Source: DASSQJ01 sp963773655
GTDB taxonomy: Bacteria > Actinomycetota > Actinomycetes > Actinomycetales > Dermatophilaceae
Direction: 5' to 3'
DNA length: 64,000 nucleotides
NCBI GenBank assembly: GCA_963773655.1
Contig: CAVZBX010000001.1
Coordinates: 62,001-126,000 of the forward strand
The translations under genes were made by a program, and so were the position numbers. This document shows, in pieces, positions 9,598 to 17,235 of this stretch. Within the stretch, counting starts at the first letter, position 1. Every line of letters starts with the position of its first letter. Under the pieces are notes generated by a model, which saw nothing but the letters and a program-made list of their open reading frames with translations, was not told the origin of the DNA and ran no database searches.

Positions 9598-9876
9598 TCA
9601 GCGGCGGACCAGCTTGAAGAAGGTGCTGTCCTCGCCGCTGGCCTTGTGCTCCTGGTACAGGAAGGCCAGGTCGCTGTCGTCGAACGTCGCGAACCAGTCC
9701 TCCCAGCTCACGTGCTCGAGCTCGTCCTCGCCGGCACCACCGGGGAAGTCGATGCGCAGCACGCCCAGCCCGGGCCCGTCACCGGTGTCGCGCACCGTGG
9801 CGGGGATGCCGTCGTGCTCCTCGACCCAGGACCGGATCTCGTGGTGGTCCGTGGTCGTGTGGCTCTCTGATGCCAT
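9598..9876 (-). CDS. Small conserved acidic protein (92 aa)
   Basis: A 92-residue protein with no membrane segment. The layout (TTTDHHEIRSWVEEHDGIPA, then GVLRIDFPGG, HVSWEDWFATFDDSDLAFLYQ and STFFKLVRR) matches a family of small stand-alone proteins often found in bacteria and sometimes mislabelled as a glucan-branching enzyme. No catalytic residues are evident and the function is unknown. A GAGGAGACGAGG sequence precedes ATG 9876. The downstream coiled-coil gene starts 49 bases away on the same strand. Confidence 0.75.
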   Translation of the reverse strand: MASESHTTTDHHEIRSWVEEHDGIPATVRDTGDGPGLGVLRIDFPGGAGEDELEHVSWEDWFATFDDSDLAFLYQEHKASGEDSTFFKLVRR

Positions 9877-9912
9877 CCTCGTCTCCTCTCGAAGGCGGAC
9901 CCTCGCGGGCCG

Positions 9913-10062
9913 TCAGGGCTCGTTGCGCCTGGTCTCGTACGTCGTGTGGCCGTTCGGGCACGTGGGGATCTCGTCACCCTGGGTGACGTGCGCCTTGGCG
10001 TCGCACGACGCGCAGTAGAAGTCGCCGGTCTTCTCGGCTCGCTCCCCGGCGTGGGCTGCCAT
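9913..10062 (-). CDS. Small zinc-ribbon protein (49 aa)
   Basis: A 49-residue protein with a rubredoxin/zinc-ribbon-like core: FYCASCDAKAHV and PTCPNGHTTYE supply C17, C20, C35 and H39 or nearby ligands. Such proteins commonly bind one zinc; the partner is unknown. The start is uncertain. ATG 10062 lies 12 bases after AGGAG, while ATG 10074 abuts it and so cannot use it well. It lies 36 bases upstream of the 92-residue gene on the same strand, so the two are likely co-transcribed. Confidence 0.65.
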   Translation of the reverse strand: MAAHAGERAEKTGDFYCASCDAKAHVTQGDEIPTCPNGHTTYETRRNEP

Positions 10063-10234
10063 GACGTGTCTCATCTCCTGTCGACGTCGGGCCCGGCTCC
10101 TACCCGTCGCTGCGGCGGGCATGCGTCCCCGGCAGCCGGCAGGCTGCCACGGAGGGCTGCCGCGTGTCAGGGCCGGTGACGGCGAGCGTCGGCACGTCGA
10201 CCGGCTCGACGACCCCGCTGGCTACCCTCGGTGG

Positions 10235-10621
10235 ATGGTTCCGCTCGGGCTGCCCCGCACGGGCACCTGCGAGGTGAGCACCGTGGGACACCGCAGCGGG
10301 GAGTGGCGTCGGGTGGAGATCTGGTACGTCGTCGTCGACGGCGAGATCGTGCTCACCGGTACACCGGGCGCGCGGCACTGGCTCGCCAACCTGCGGGCCC
10401 GCCCGACCGCGGTGCTGCACCTGCGCCGCCCGGACCGGGACGTGGAGGTCACCGCCACCGAGCTCACCGAGCGTGAACAGCGGCGACGGGTCGTCGAGGA
10501 GGCCTGGCGGCTGCAGCCGTGGTACGCCGACCAGCCGTTCACCGTCGAGGACTGGGTGGAGGGCTCACCCATGGTGCGGATGATGCCGACCACGGCAGCG
10601 CCGGGTCGCGGGCGTCCGTAG
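10235..10621 (+). CDS. Nitroreductase-type deazaflavin/FMN-binding protein
   Basis: A 128-residue split-barrel protein resembling the deazaflavin (F420)-dependent nitroreductase/Ddn family. The family signature is STVGHRSGEWRRVEIWYVV followed by LTGTPGARHWLANLRARPTAVLHL, where the conserved Gly-x-Arg and Trp-Leu-Asn segments contact the cofactor. The tail contains the usual helix and a terminal VRMMP strand. Binding of F420 rather than FMN is inferred from family and host. A TACCCT -10 hexamer ends six bases before ATG 10235, predicting a leaderless transcript. It converges with the CPBP gene. Confidence 0.78.
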   Translation: MVPLGLPRTGTCEVSTVGHRSGEWRRVEIWYVVVDGEIVLTGTPGARHWLANLRARPTAVLHLRRPDRDVEVTATELTEREQRRRVVEEAWRLQPWYADQPFTVEDWVEGSPMVRMMPTTAAPGRGRP

Positions 10622-10661
10622 CGCGAGCTGCAGGGAGGCTGCCCTCCTCGGACCGCCGGCG

Positions 10662-11383
10662 CTAGATGCTGATGACCCAGGCAGCCGCGAGCGCGACGAG
10701 GTAGGCAGCCGCCGCCAGGAGAACACCGGCCTCCCCGGGGTCCTCCCCGTGGCCTGCTGGCCGAGGGTGGCGAAGTCCCACAGGGCGTGGAGCACCACGC
10801 CGGTGAGGAGGCTGCCGGTGGTCATCAGGGTGACGAAGAACGCGGTTCCGCCGAGGAACGACATGACGAGCTGGACGAGCATCGCCTGCGGGGGCAGCCC
10901 GAAGAGGGCGTTGACCGCATGGAGCAGCGCGAACAGGCCGGTGGAGGAGAGCCACACCGCGAGGAGCGGCCACCCGGCCTCCTGGGCACCGACGACGAGG
11001 ACGCCGCGCGCGAGGAGCTCCTCGGCGGCGCCGATGACGAGGGTGGCCGCCGCGAGGGTGGCCACGCGGGTGCTCCCGAGGCCCCCGAAGTCGACCCCAC
11101 GGCAGCCGGCCAGCGCGGCCAGGAGCAGCAGGTTCGGGACGACCCACGCCCACGCCGGACCGGTCCGCGGCTGGGAGAGGACGTCGGGCCACCAGCCGAG
11201 GGCGGTCGTGGCGAGCGCCAGGGCCACGAGGCCCGCTCCGATCGGCACGACGATGCCGCGCACCACCGTGGTGTTGCTCTGGGCCAGCCTCCGGTAGTCG
11301 ACCCGGTTGACCCGCCACAGGGCGGTGACGACGAGCAGGTAGCCGACGAAGAGCCCGACCGCGAGGAGCGCCGGCTGTGCCAT
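10662..11383 (-). CDS. CPBP family intramembrane protease (frameshifted as read)
   Basis: A polytopic membrane protein of about 240 residues, CAAX-protease/bacteriocin-processing (CPBP) family. The catalytic motifs are all visible: GAAEELLARG (EExxxR), GLFALLHAVN (FxxxH) and VLHALWD (HxxxD/N). Seven or eight hydrophobic helices span the length. The reading frame is broken after ATLGQQATG: one G appears missing in a run of four (10745-10748 on the plus strand). Restoring it continues as EDPGEAGVLLAAAAYLVAL and ends at 10662. Substrates may include prenylated proteins or peptides but cannot be predicted. Confidence 0.75.
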
Positions 11384-11398
11384 GGCGTGATTGTGGCC

Positions 11399-11443
11399 TC
11401 GCGCCACCGACCGTCGCGCCACCGACCGTCGCGCCACGACACG
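11399..11443. repeat. Short tandem repeat, 15-bp unit x3
   Basis: Two perfect copies of a 15-base unit (TCGCGCCACCGACCG) are followed by a third, diverged copy. They lie in the divergent space between the CPBP protease gene and the FAD monooxygenase-like gene. The unit length is a multiple of three but the stretch is not in a supported gene. It could be a slippage-prone tract or a regulator binding array; nothing more can be said from sequence. Confidence 0.6.
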
Positions 11444-11511
11444 CGACGGTCCCGCCGCCGTCCGCGGCCGGTGGCGGCACCCCGTTGACCCGGGACGCAC
11501 CCGGGGCCAGC

Positions 11512-12894
11512 ATGGACCGGATGGAGACCGCGACGACGGCGGACTACCTCGTCGTCGGCGCCGGAGCCGCCGGGATGGCGTTCACCGACGCCCTTATCGA
11601 CCACGCGGACGTCCGGGTGGTGCTGGTCGACCGACGCCACGGTGCGGGTGGACACTGGCTCGACGCCTACCCGTTCGTCCGGCTGCACCAGGCCTCCCTC
11701 TTCTACGGCGTGGCCTCGACGCCGCTCGGCGCCGGGCGCATCCAGCGCGACGGACCGGAGGCCGGGCTCCAGGAGCGGGCGAGCGCACCGGAGGTCCTGG
11801 CGTACTACGACCGCGTGCTGCGCGAACGACTGCTCGGGTCGGGACGCGTGACCTTCCTCCCGAGCTGTGAGTACGTGGGCGACGGTCGGGTGGTGTCCCG
11901 GGTCTCCGGCTCGGTGCACCGGGTGGACGCCCGCGTCGTCGACGCGCACTACCTCTCCCCGGAGATCCCCGTCGACACCCCGCCGCCGTTCGACGTCGGC
12001 GAAGGTGCCACCGTCGTGCCCGTGAACGGCCTGGTCCACCTGGCCGCCTCGCCGTCGCAGTTCGTCGTCGTGGGATCGGGCAAGACCGCCACCGACGCCT
12101 GCATCTGGCTGCTGGAGAACGGGGTCGAGCCGGACGCCATCTGCTGGGTGCGACCCCGCGAGCCGTGGATGCTCAACCGTGCGGTCGTGCAGCCGGACCC
12201 CGCCGTCGCGGCCCGACTGGTCGCCGACACGGTCGAGGCCGCCGCCGCGAGCGCGACGGTCGACGAGATGTTCCTCCGGCTCGAGGCCGCCGGGGTGATG
12301 TTGCGCATCGACCGGACCGTCGTGCCGACGATGGCGCGGACGCCCACCCTCGCCCAGTGGGAGCTGGACCGCCTGCGCGCCATCACGGACGTCGTGCGGC
12401 TCGGGCACCTGCGCCGCGTCGAGCGCGGGCGGCTCGTGCTCGACCTGGGGCAGGTGCGGGTGGCCGACGACGCCGTGGTCGTGCACGCCGCCGCGCCCGG
12501 GCTGCCGGTCCGGCCTCCGGTGCCCGTCTGGGGGGCTGCCGCGATCACCCTGCAACCCGTGCGTGCGGGGTTCCCCTGCTTCGGTGCGGCCCTGCTGGGG
12601 TACGTCGAGGCGACCGTCCGGGGCGACGACGAGAAGAACCGGCGCTGCCCGCCATCCGTCTACGCCAACACCCTCGCCGACTGGGCGCGGATGCAGGTGC
12701 TCGGGTCGCGGGCCGTGCGCGCGTTCACCGGGGACCCCGACGTCGGCTCCTGGGCCGAGGGCGTGGCGCTCAACCCGGCGCGCATCCCGACCGGTTCGCG
12801 CGACGACCCCGCGGTGTCGGAGGCACTGGAACGGGTCCGGCGCCACCAGGGGGCCGGGATGGCGAGGATGGAGAAGTTCGCCGGGATCGCGTAG
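11512..12894 (+). CDS. NAD(P)/FAD-dependent oxidoreductase, monooxygenase-like
   Basis: A 460-residue flavoprotein. The FAD-binding Rossmann motif is YLVVGAGAAGMAFTDALI near the start, followed by GGHWLDAYPFVRLHQ, resembling flavin-containing monooxygenases. A second dinucleotide motif, QFVVVGSGKTATDACIWLL, lies near residue 185. The rest (ICWVRPREPWMLNR, ITLQPVRAGFPCFGAALLGYVE) matches a group of uncharacterised FAD-NAD(P)-binding proteins. The substrate is unknown. ATG 11512 was chosen because the Rossmann fold begins 11 residues later; a second in-frame ATG lies three codons downstream. Confidence 0.82.
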   Translation: MDRMETATTADYLVVGAGAAGMAFTDALIDHADVRVVLVDRRHGAGGHWLDAYPFVRLHQASLFYGVASTPLGAGRIQRDGPEAGLQERASAPEVLAYYDRVLRERLLGSGRVTFLPSCEYVGDGRVVSRVSGSVHRVDARVVDAHYLSPEIPVDTPPPFDVGEGATVVPVNGLVHLAASPSQFVVVGSGKTATDACIWLLENGVEPDAICWVRPREPWMLNRAVVQPDPAVAARLVADTVEAAAASATVDEMFLRLEAAGVMLRIDRTVVPTMARTPTLAQWELDRLRAITDVVRLGHLRRVERGRLVLDLGQVRVADDAVVVHAAAPGLPVRPPVPVWGAAAITLQPVRAGFPCFGAALLGYVEATVRGDDEKNRRCPPSVYANTLADWARMQVLGSRAVRAFTGDPDVGSWAEGVALNPARIPTGSRDDPAVSEALERVRRHQGAGMARMEKFAGIA

Positions 12895-12915
12895 CAGCCA
12901 GCCTGCCGCCGCAGC

Positions 12916-14562
12916 TCAACGCCGGTCCGGGGGTCGCCCGCCGTCCCCGTGCACCGGCAGGCGGACCGTGAAGGTGGTGCGGCCCGGTTCGGACGTGACG
13001 GTGAGCTCGCCCCCGTGCCTCCCGACGACGATGCCGTGGGCGATGTTGAGGCCGAGGCCGGTCCCCTGCCCAGGGGGCTTGGTGGTGACGAACGGGTCGA
13101 ACACGTGGGGGAGCAGGTCGTCCGGGATGCCGGGGCCGTCGTCGGTGACCTCGACGACGACCCGGTCGGGGCCGTCGCGTCGGGTGACGACCTCGATCGT
13201 CCCGTGGTCGTCGACGGCGTCGATCGCGTTGTCCAGCACGTTGGTCCACACCTGGTTGAGCTGCCCCGGGTAACCCTCGACCCGGGGCAGGTCGCCGGCG
13301 TAGCGACGGTGGACGACGATCCCGTCGTGCAGCCGGCCGCGCAGGACGGCGAGGGTGCTGTCCAGCCCCGCGTGCAGGTCGGTGCTCTGCAGCGGGGCGC
13401 GGTCGAGGTTCGAGTACGTGCGCAGCGCCCCGACGAGCCCGACGATCCGCGCGGCCCCCTCCTCGAGGGTCTGCAGCAGGCTCGCCTCCTCGTACGAGGA
13501 CGCGAGCGCCACGAGGGTCCCGACGAGGACCTCGGGCCGCAGCCGCGCCCGAAGCCGATCGACGTCGTCGGGCGTCATCCCCTGGCTGGCGAGGCGCGGG
13601 GCGTGCTCCCACGGGTCGGACACCTCGAGCCCCTCGAGCGCGCCCGCCAGCGCCTCCTCGCGGTCGCTGCGCTCCAGCGGGTCGAGGCGAGGCGGGTGCA
13701 CGAGGCTGTCGGTGAGCCGGCGCAGGTACTCCTCCACCACCGCCCGCTCGCCGTCGTCCAGCCCCACGCCGGCGAGGACGGCCTCGGCGCGCCCGCGGCG
13801 CCATGCGTCCGAGAGCTGGCCCGCGGCCCGCTGCACCGCGGCGGTCGGGTTGTTCAGCTCGTGGGCGAGTCCGGCGCTGAGCCTGCCGAGCGTCGCCAGC
13901 TTCTCGTTCTGCCGCACGGTGACCTCCTCCTGGAGGTAGGCGGCCTCCAGGGCGCGGGCCCGACGCATCACGTCGAGCACCCGCTGCTGCTGCAGGGTGA
14001 AGTAGTAGAGCAGCCACACGACGACCGACATGAAGATGCCGAGGTTGAGCACGAAGAAGAAGGTGCGCAGCCACTCGGGCAGCTCGTTCGTGGTCCGCAG
14101 CCACGGCTGCGCCAGGCCGCTGCCCACGGCGGCGACGAGGAACGCCGCCACCCAGCCGAGCGCCTCGCGGGCGGTGCCACCCCACAGCGCCCCGAGGGGT
14201 GCGATGACGGCCCAGACCATCACCGCGCTGCCGAGAACGTAGCCGCCGAGGGTGAGCATCAGGGCGAACGGCAGGACGAAGATGAGCACCGTCTGGCTGA
14301 CCCGGAAGGTCGACCACCCGCCCCACCGACGCACGACCGCGAACGCCACGAAGGTCACGATGCTGTAGATCCCGGGGATGAGACCCGCGGCGACCTCGCC
14401 GTTGAGGATGTAGAGGCCGGCCCAGATCGGCGACAGCGCCGCTACGCTCAGCGACCCGGCCGCGAACGCCCGGCGGACGGTGCGCTCGTCCTCGTCGAGG
14501 CCGCCGGTGCTGCCGACGTCGAGCAGCGCCGCGCCCATCGTCCGGATCCGGCCGTCAGCCAC
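12916..14562 (-). CDS. Membrane sensor histidine kinase
   Basis: A 548-residue kinase. Residues about 35-190 contain six hydrophobic helices forming a membrane sensor with no large extracellular loop. A coiled linker leads to the H-box LSAGLAHELNNPTAAVQ with phospho-acceptor H234. The ATPase domain shows the N-box NQVWTNVLDNAIDAV, the G1-box DDGPGIPDDLLPHVFDPF and the G2 motif GTGLGLNIA. The kinase class resembles NtrB-like or complex-I-type sensors. The start is GTG 14562, with an alternative ATG at 14538. It lies 120 bases downstream of the GH6 gene on the same strand; no response regulator is adjacent. Confidence 0.88.
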   Translation of the reverse strand: MADGRIRTMGAALLDVGSTGGLDEDERTVRRAFAAGSLSVAALSPIWAGLYILNGEVAAGLIPGIYSIVTFVAFAVVRRWGGWSTFRVSQTVLIFVLPFALMLTLGGYVLGSAVMVWAVIAPLGALWGGTAREALGWVAAFLVAAVGSGLAQPWLRTTNELPEWLRTFFFVLNLGIFMSVVVWLLYYFTLQQQRVLDVMRRARALEAAYLQEEVTVRQNEKLATLGRLSAGLAHELNNPTAAVQRAAGQLSDAWRRGRAEAVLAGVGLDDGERAVVEEYLRRLTDSLVHPPRLDPLERSDREEALAGALEGLEVSDPWEHAPRLASQGMTPDDVDRLRARLRPEVLVGTLVALASSYEEASLLQTLEEGAARIVGLVGALRTYSNLDRAPLQSTDLHAGLDSTLAVLRGRLHDGIVVHRRYAGDLPRVEGYPGQLNQVWTNVLDNAIDAVDDHGTIEVVTRRDGPDRVVVEVTDDGPGIPDDLLPHVFDPFVTTKPPGQGTGLGLNIAHGIVVGRHGGELTVTSEPGRTTFTVRLPVHGDGGRPPDRR

Positions 14563-14682
14563 GGTGCACCACCTGACCAGCGCTGCCGACGTCGAGGGCT
14601 CGCGTGCCCGGGCTGGGCACGCAGCGGCGTCCGGACCGATGGTAGGGCCGGGGTCGCCGAGCCGTCACGGGCCGGCGCTCGG

Positions 14683-15666
14683 TCAGCCGGCGGGCGTCGT
14701 GGACCGGGGGACGGGCAGCACCCACGGGGTGTTCTCGACGAGGTGCCGGGCCTGCTCGGGGGAGAAGCCGTAGCCGTCCTCGCCGCCGCACGGCCCGTCG
14801 GACTCCCCGGGCCGCTTGACCCACAGCAGCGCCGCAACCCCCGGAAGGCCGGGGTCCGTCGTCGGCGGCAGGCCGAGGCCCTGGTGCTGGACGTTGCACC
14901 ACTGCTGTCCGCCCGGCGGCCCGAGGCCGTTGCGCGAGGTGTCGATGACGAACTCCCGGCCGCCGAGGAGGTCGGAGAGCTCACGGCCCCACCGGAAGGA
15001 CGCCCGTGTCGTCTGCCGGTTGGAGACGTTGACGGCGAAGCCCTCGGCCTCGGTGATCCCCGACTGGAGCAGGCGCTCCGCCGTCTCGCCGGTGCTGCGC
15101 CACGCGGGGTGCCCGGCGTCGAGGTACACGTGGTGGCCGGCGTCCTGGAGCCGCCTCGTCGCCTCGGCGAGGAGCTCACCCCGCGCCGCGTCGAAGCAGT
15201 CGGCGGAGACCGCGTCCGGCTCGAGCACGATGACGGAACCGGAGCGGCCGAGCGCCTCCACGAGGTCGTCGATCCACCTGAGGTAGGCCGCTCCGTCGGC
15301 GGCCCCGCCCGAGCCGGGGGCGCACCCACGGTCGGGCACGTAGTAGGCGACGAGCACGGGCAGGCGGTCACGCCGAGCGGCCGCACGGGCGTACTCGCCG
15401 GCGCCCTCGACGTCGGCGGGGCCGTTGACCCACCGCGCCTGCGGTGTCTGCGTGATGGGGTCGATCCAGTCGGCGCCGGTGCGGCGCTGCCAGTGGGCGG
15501 CGGCCGAGCCGCGGTCGACGGCCAGCCGTGCCCCGTCGAACGGGTGGTCCATCGGGGCGTAGTGGTACAGCGGGGGGCCGGGGTGCAGGGAGGTGTCGGG
15601 CGGCGGCGTGCAGCCGACGAGCACGGCCGCCACCGCGGCCGCTGCCACGAGCAGGGCGCGGCTCAC
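14683..15666 (-). CDS. GH6 family endoglucanase/cellobiohydrolase-like lipoprotein
   Basis: A 327-residue exported protein with a lipoprotein signal: VSRALLVAAAAVAAVLVGC places the lipidated cysteine at residue 19. The mature part is glycoside hydrolase family 6, which cleaves beta-1,4-glucan. Diagnostic motifs are LVAYYVPDRGCAPG (catalytic acid Asp), SVIVLEPDAV, VYLDAGHPAW, FVIDTSRNGLGP and LLWVKRPGESDG. GTG 15666 shares bases with the upstream glycosyltransferase stop (GTGA overlap), so translation is coupled. An in-frame ATG at 15681 would lie inside the previous gene. Surface anchoring next to a processive-type GT2 suggests trimming of a newly made glucan. Confidence 0.9.
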   Translation of the reverse strand: MSRALLVAAAAVAAVLVGCTPPPDTSLHPGPPLYHYAPMDHPFDGARLAVDRGSAAAHWQRRTGADWIDPITQTPQARWVNGPADVEGAGEYARAAARRDRLPVLVAYYVPDRGCAPGSGGAADGAAYLRWIDDLVEALGRSGSVIVLEPDAVSADCFDAARGELLAEATRRLQDAGHHVYLDAGHPAWRSTGETAERLLQSGITEAEGFAVNVSNRQTTRASFRWGRELSDLLGGREFVIDTSRNGLGPPGGQQWCNVQHQGLGLPPTTDPGLPGVAALLWVKRPGESDGPCGGEDGYGFSPEQARHLVENTPWVLPVPRSTTPAG

Positions 15667-17235
15667 CGGGGGTCCCACCATCGGCTCACGCGGTACACCG
15701 TCACCCCGTCGTCGCCGGAGCCGAAGCGGGCGGCGGCGACCGCGTGCTTGCGGGCCTCGAGGAGCGGTCGGGTAGTCGCCCTCGGCGCTCGGGGCCGTGT
15801 AGTACCAGTTGGGCACGACGAGGAAGTCGACCCGGGTCAGGCTCCCGCTCACCGCGGGGTCGGCGTCGAGCTTGCTCGTGATGATGGGCGAGGGGTCGAA
15901 CCCGTACGTGAACTCGAGGTCGACCCAGATGGAGTCGTGGACCACGAGCACCCGGTCGCGGGGCACGTTGTCGGCCACCCACTGCTCCGCGGCCCGCATG
16001 GGCTGGACCTCGTCCGTCGTCATGAGCGGGCGCAGCCGCTCCGGCCAGGTGGTCGCGGCGAGCGCCGTGACCCCGGCCAGCGCGAGCACGGTGACCCCGC
16101 GCAGCACCCGGCCCCGGGCGAACCGCCGGAGCACCGCCTCACCGGCTCCGGCGACGAGCAGGGCACTCCAGGGCAGCAGGGTGAGCACGTGCATGTACGG
16201 CACGTAGCCGTTGCGCATCATCAGCGCCCACCCGATGGCGAGGACGAGGGCGATCGGCCGCAGCCGTGGCCGCAGCGCGACCGCCACCGGAAGCGCCACG
16301 AGCCCGCCGACGAGCAGGATCGGGTCGAGGGCGAGCCAGCCGTCGACGAGGTGGCGCACCTCGCTCGCCGAGTCCCACAGCCAGCCGCTGGGACGCCGCT
16401 CCGCCAGCTGCCACGCGGCCGTCCCCAGCAGGCTGGTGTGGCCCGGTCCCGGCACCAGCTCGCCCTTGATCAGCGCGTACACCGGGTAGAGGGCCATGAG
16501 CACGAGGCCGACGCCACCGGCGACGGTGAGCGTCTCCGGGCGGTTGCGACGGTCGCTGTTCTGCACCATGCTCCACACCACGGCGGGCAGCAGGACCAGG
16601 GCGGTCTCCTTAGTCAGCGCCGCCATGGCGAAGCAGGCGGCAGCCCCGGACGCGGCGCCGATGCTGCGCCGCGGCGACAGCGCGAGGACGAAGGCGCCCA
16701 GGAGCCACGGGGTCACGAGGTTGTCGAGGAGCGTCCACCGGCCGTAGGTGACGGCGAGCGGACTCAGACCGAACAGGAGCGCGGCGACGGTGGCGCCCAC
16801 CCGGCTCATCCCCAGCCGCCTGGCCAGCACCCAGACCAGGGCGGTGGCCACGAGCGCCGCGATGAGCATCATCTCGGCGCCGAGGTCCATCGCCGTGTCG
16901 TGACGCACGAAGCCGTTCGTCAGCATCGACCACAGGGCCATCTGCACCCATCCGGCCGGGGCGTGGTCGTAGAAGTAGGAGTACGGGGACAGCTGGCCGA
17001 GGTACTGGACCGCCCAGGCCTGCGAGAGGTAGGTGCCCGGGTCGTCGATGTACCGCTGGCCGGTCGACATCCCGATGCCCCGGACCAGGCCGACGACCAC
17101 GAGGACACCGCCGACGAGCAGGAGGTCGCCGGACCGCCGGACCGCCCACGCCCGGCACCGGGCGGCGGCCCGGTGCCGTAGGGAGGGCCGGGGCGGAGCC
17201 AGGACGGGCGGAGGCGCCGTTCCGGTGGCGGTCAC
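15663..17235 (-). CDS. ArnT/PMT-like membrane glycosyltransferase (frameshifted as read)
   Basis: A polytopic membrane protein of about 523 residues, similar to family 39/83 polyprenyl-phosphate-sugar glycosyltransferases. The N-terminal helix is followed by the first luminal loop containing QRYIDDPGTYLSQAWAVQYL, with an acidic pair in the expected catalytic position, then about ten more helices and a soluble tail (PRDRVLVVHDSIWVDLEFTY). The frame breaks near 15768, where one extra base in the minus-strand CCGACCGCTC displaces the last 30 codons. Corrected, it ends VTVYRVSRWWDPR with TGA at 15663. GTG 17235 overlaps the GT2 stop. Confidence 0.8.

Noticed and set aside
12949..17181. A 1410-codon open frame on the plus strand
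   Set aside because: It runs antisense to the histidine kinase, GH6 and glycosyltransferase genes, is rich in Arg/Gly/His/Pro low-complexity sequence and has no motifs. Such frames arise from the strong third-position GC of the true genes.
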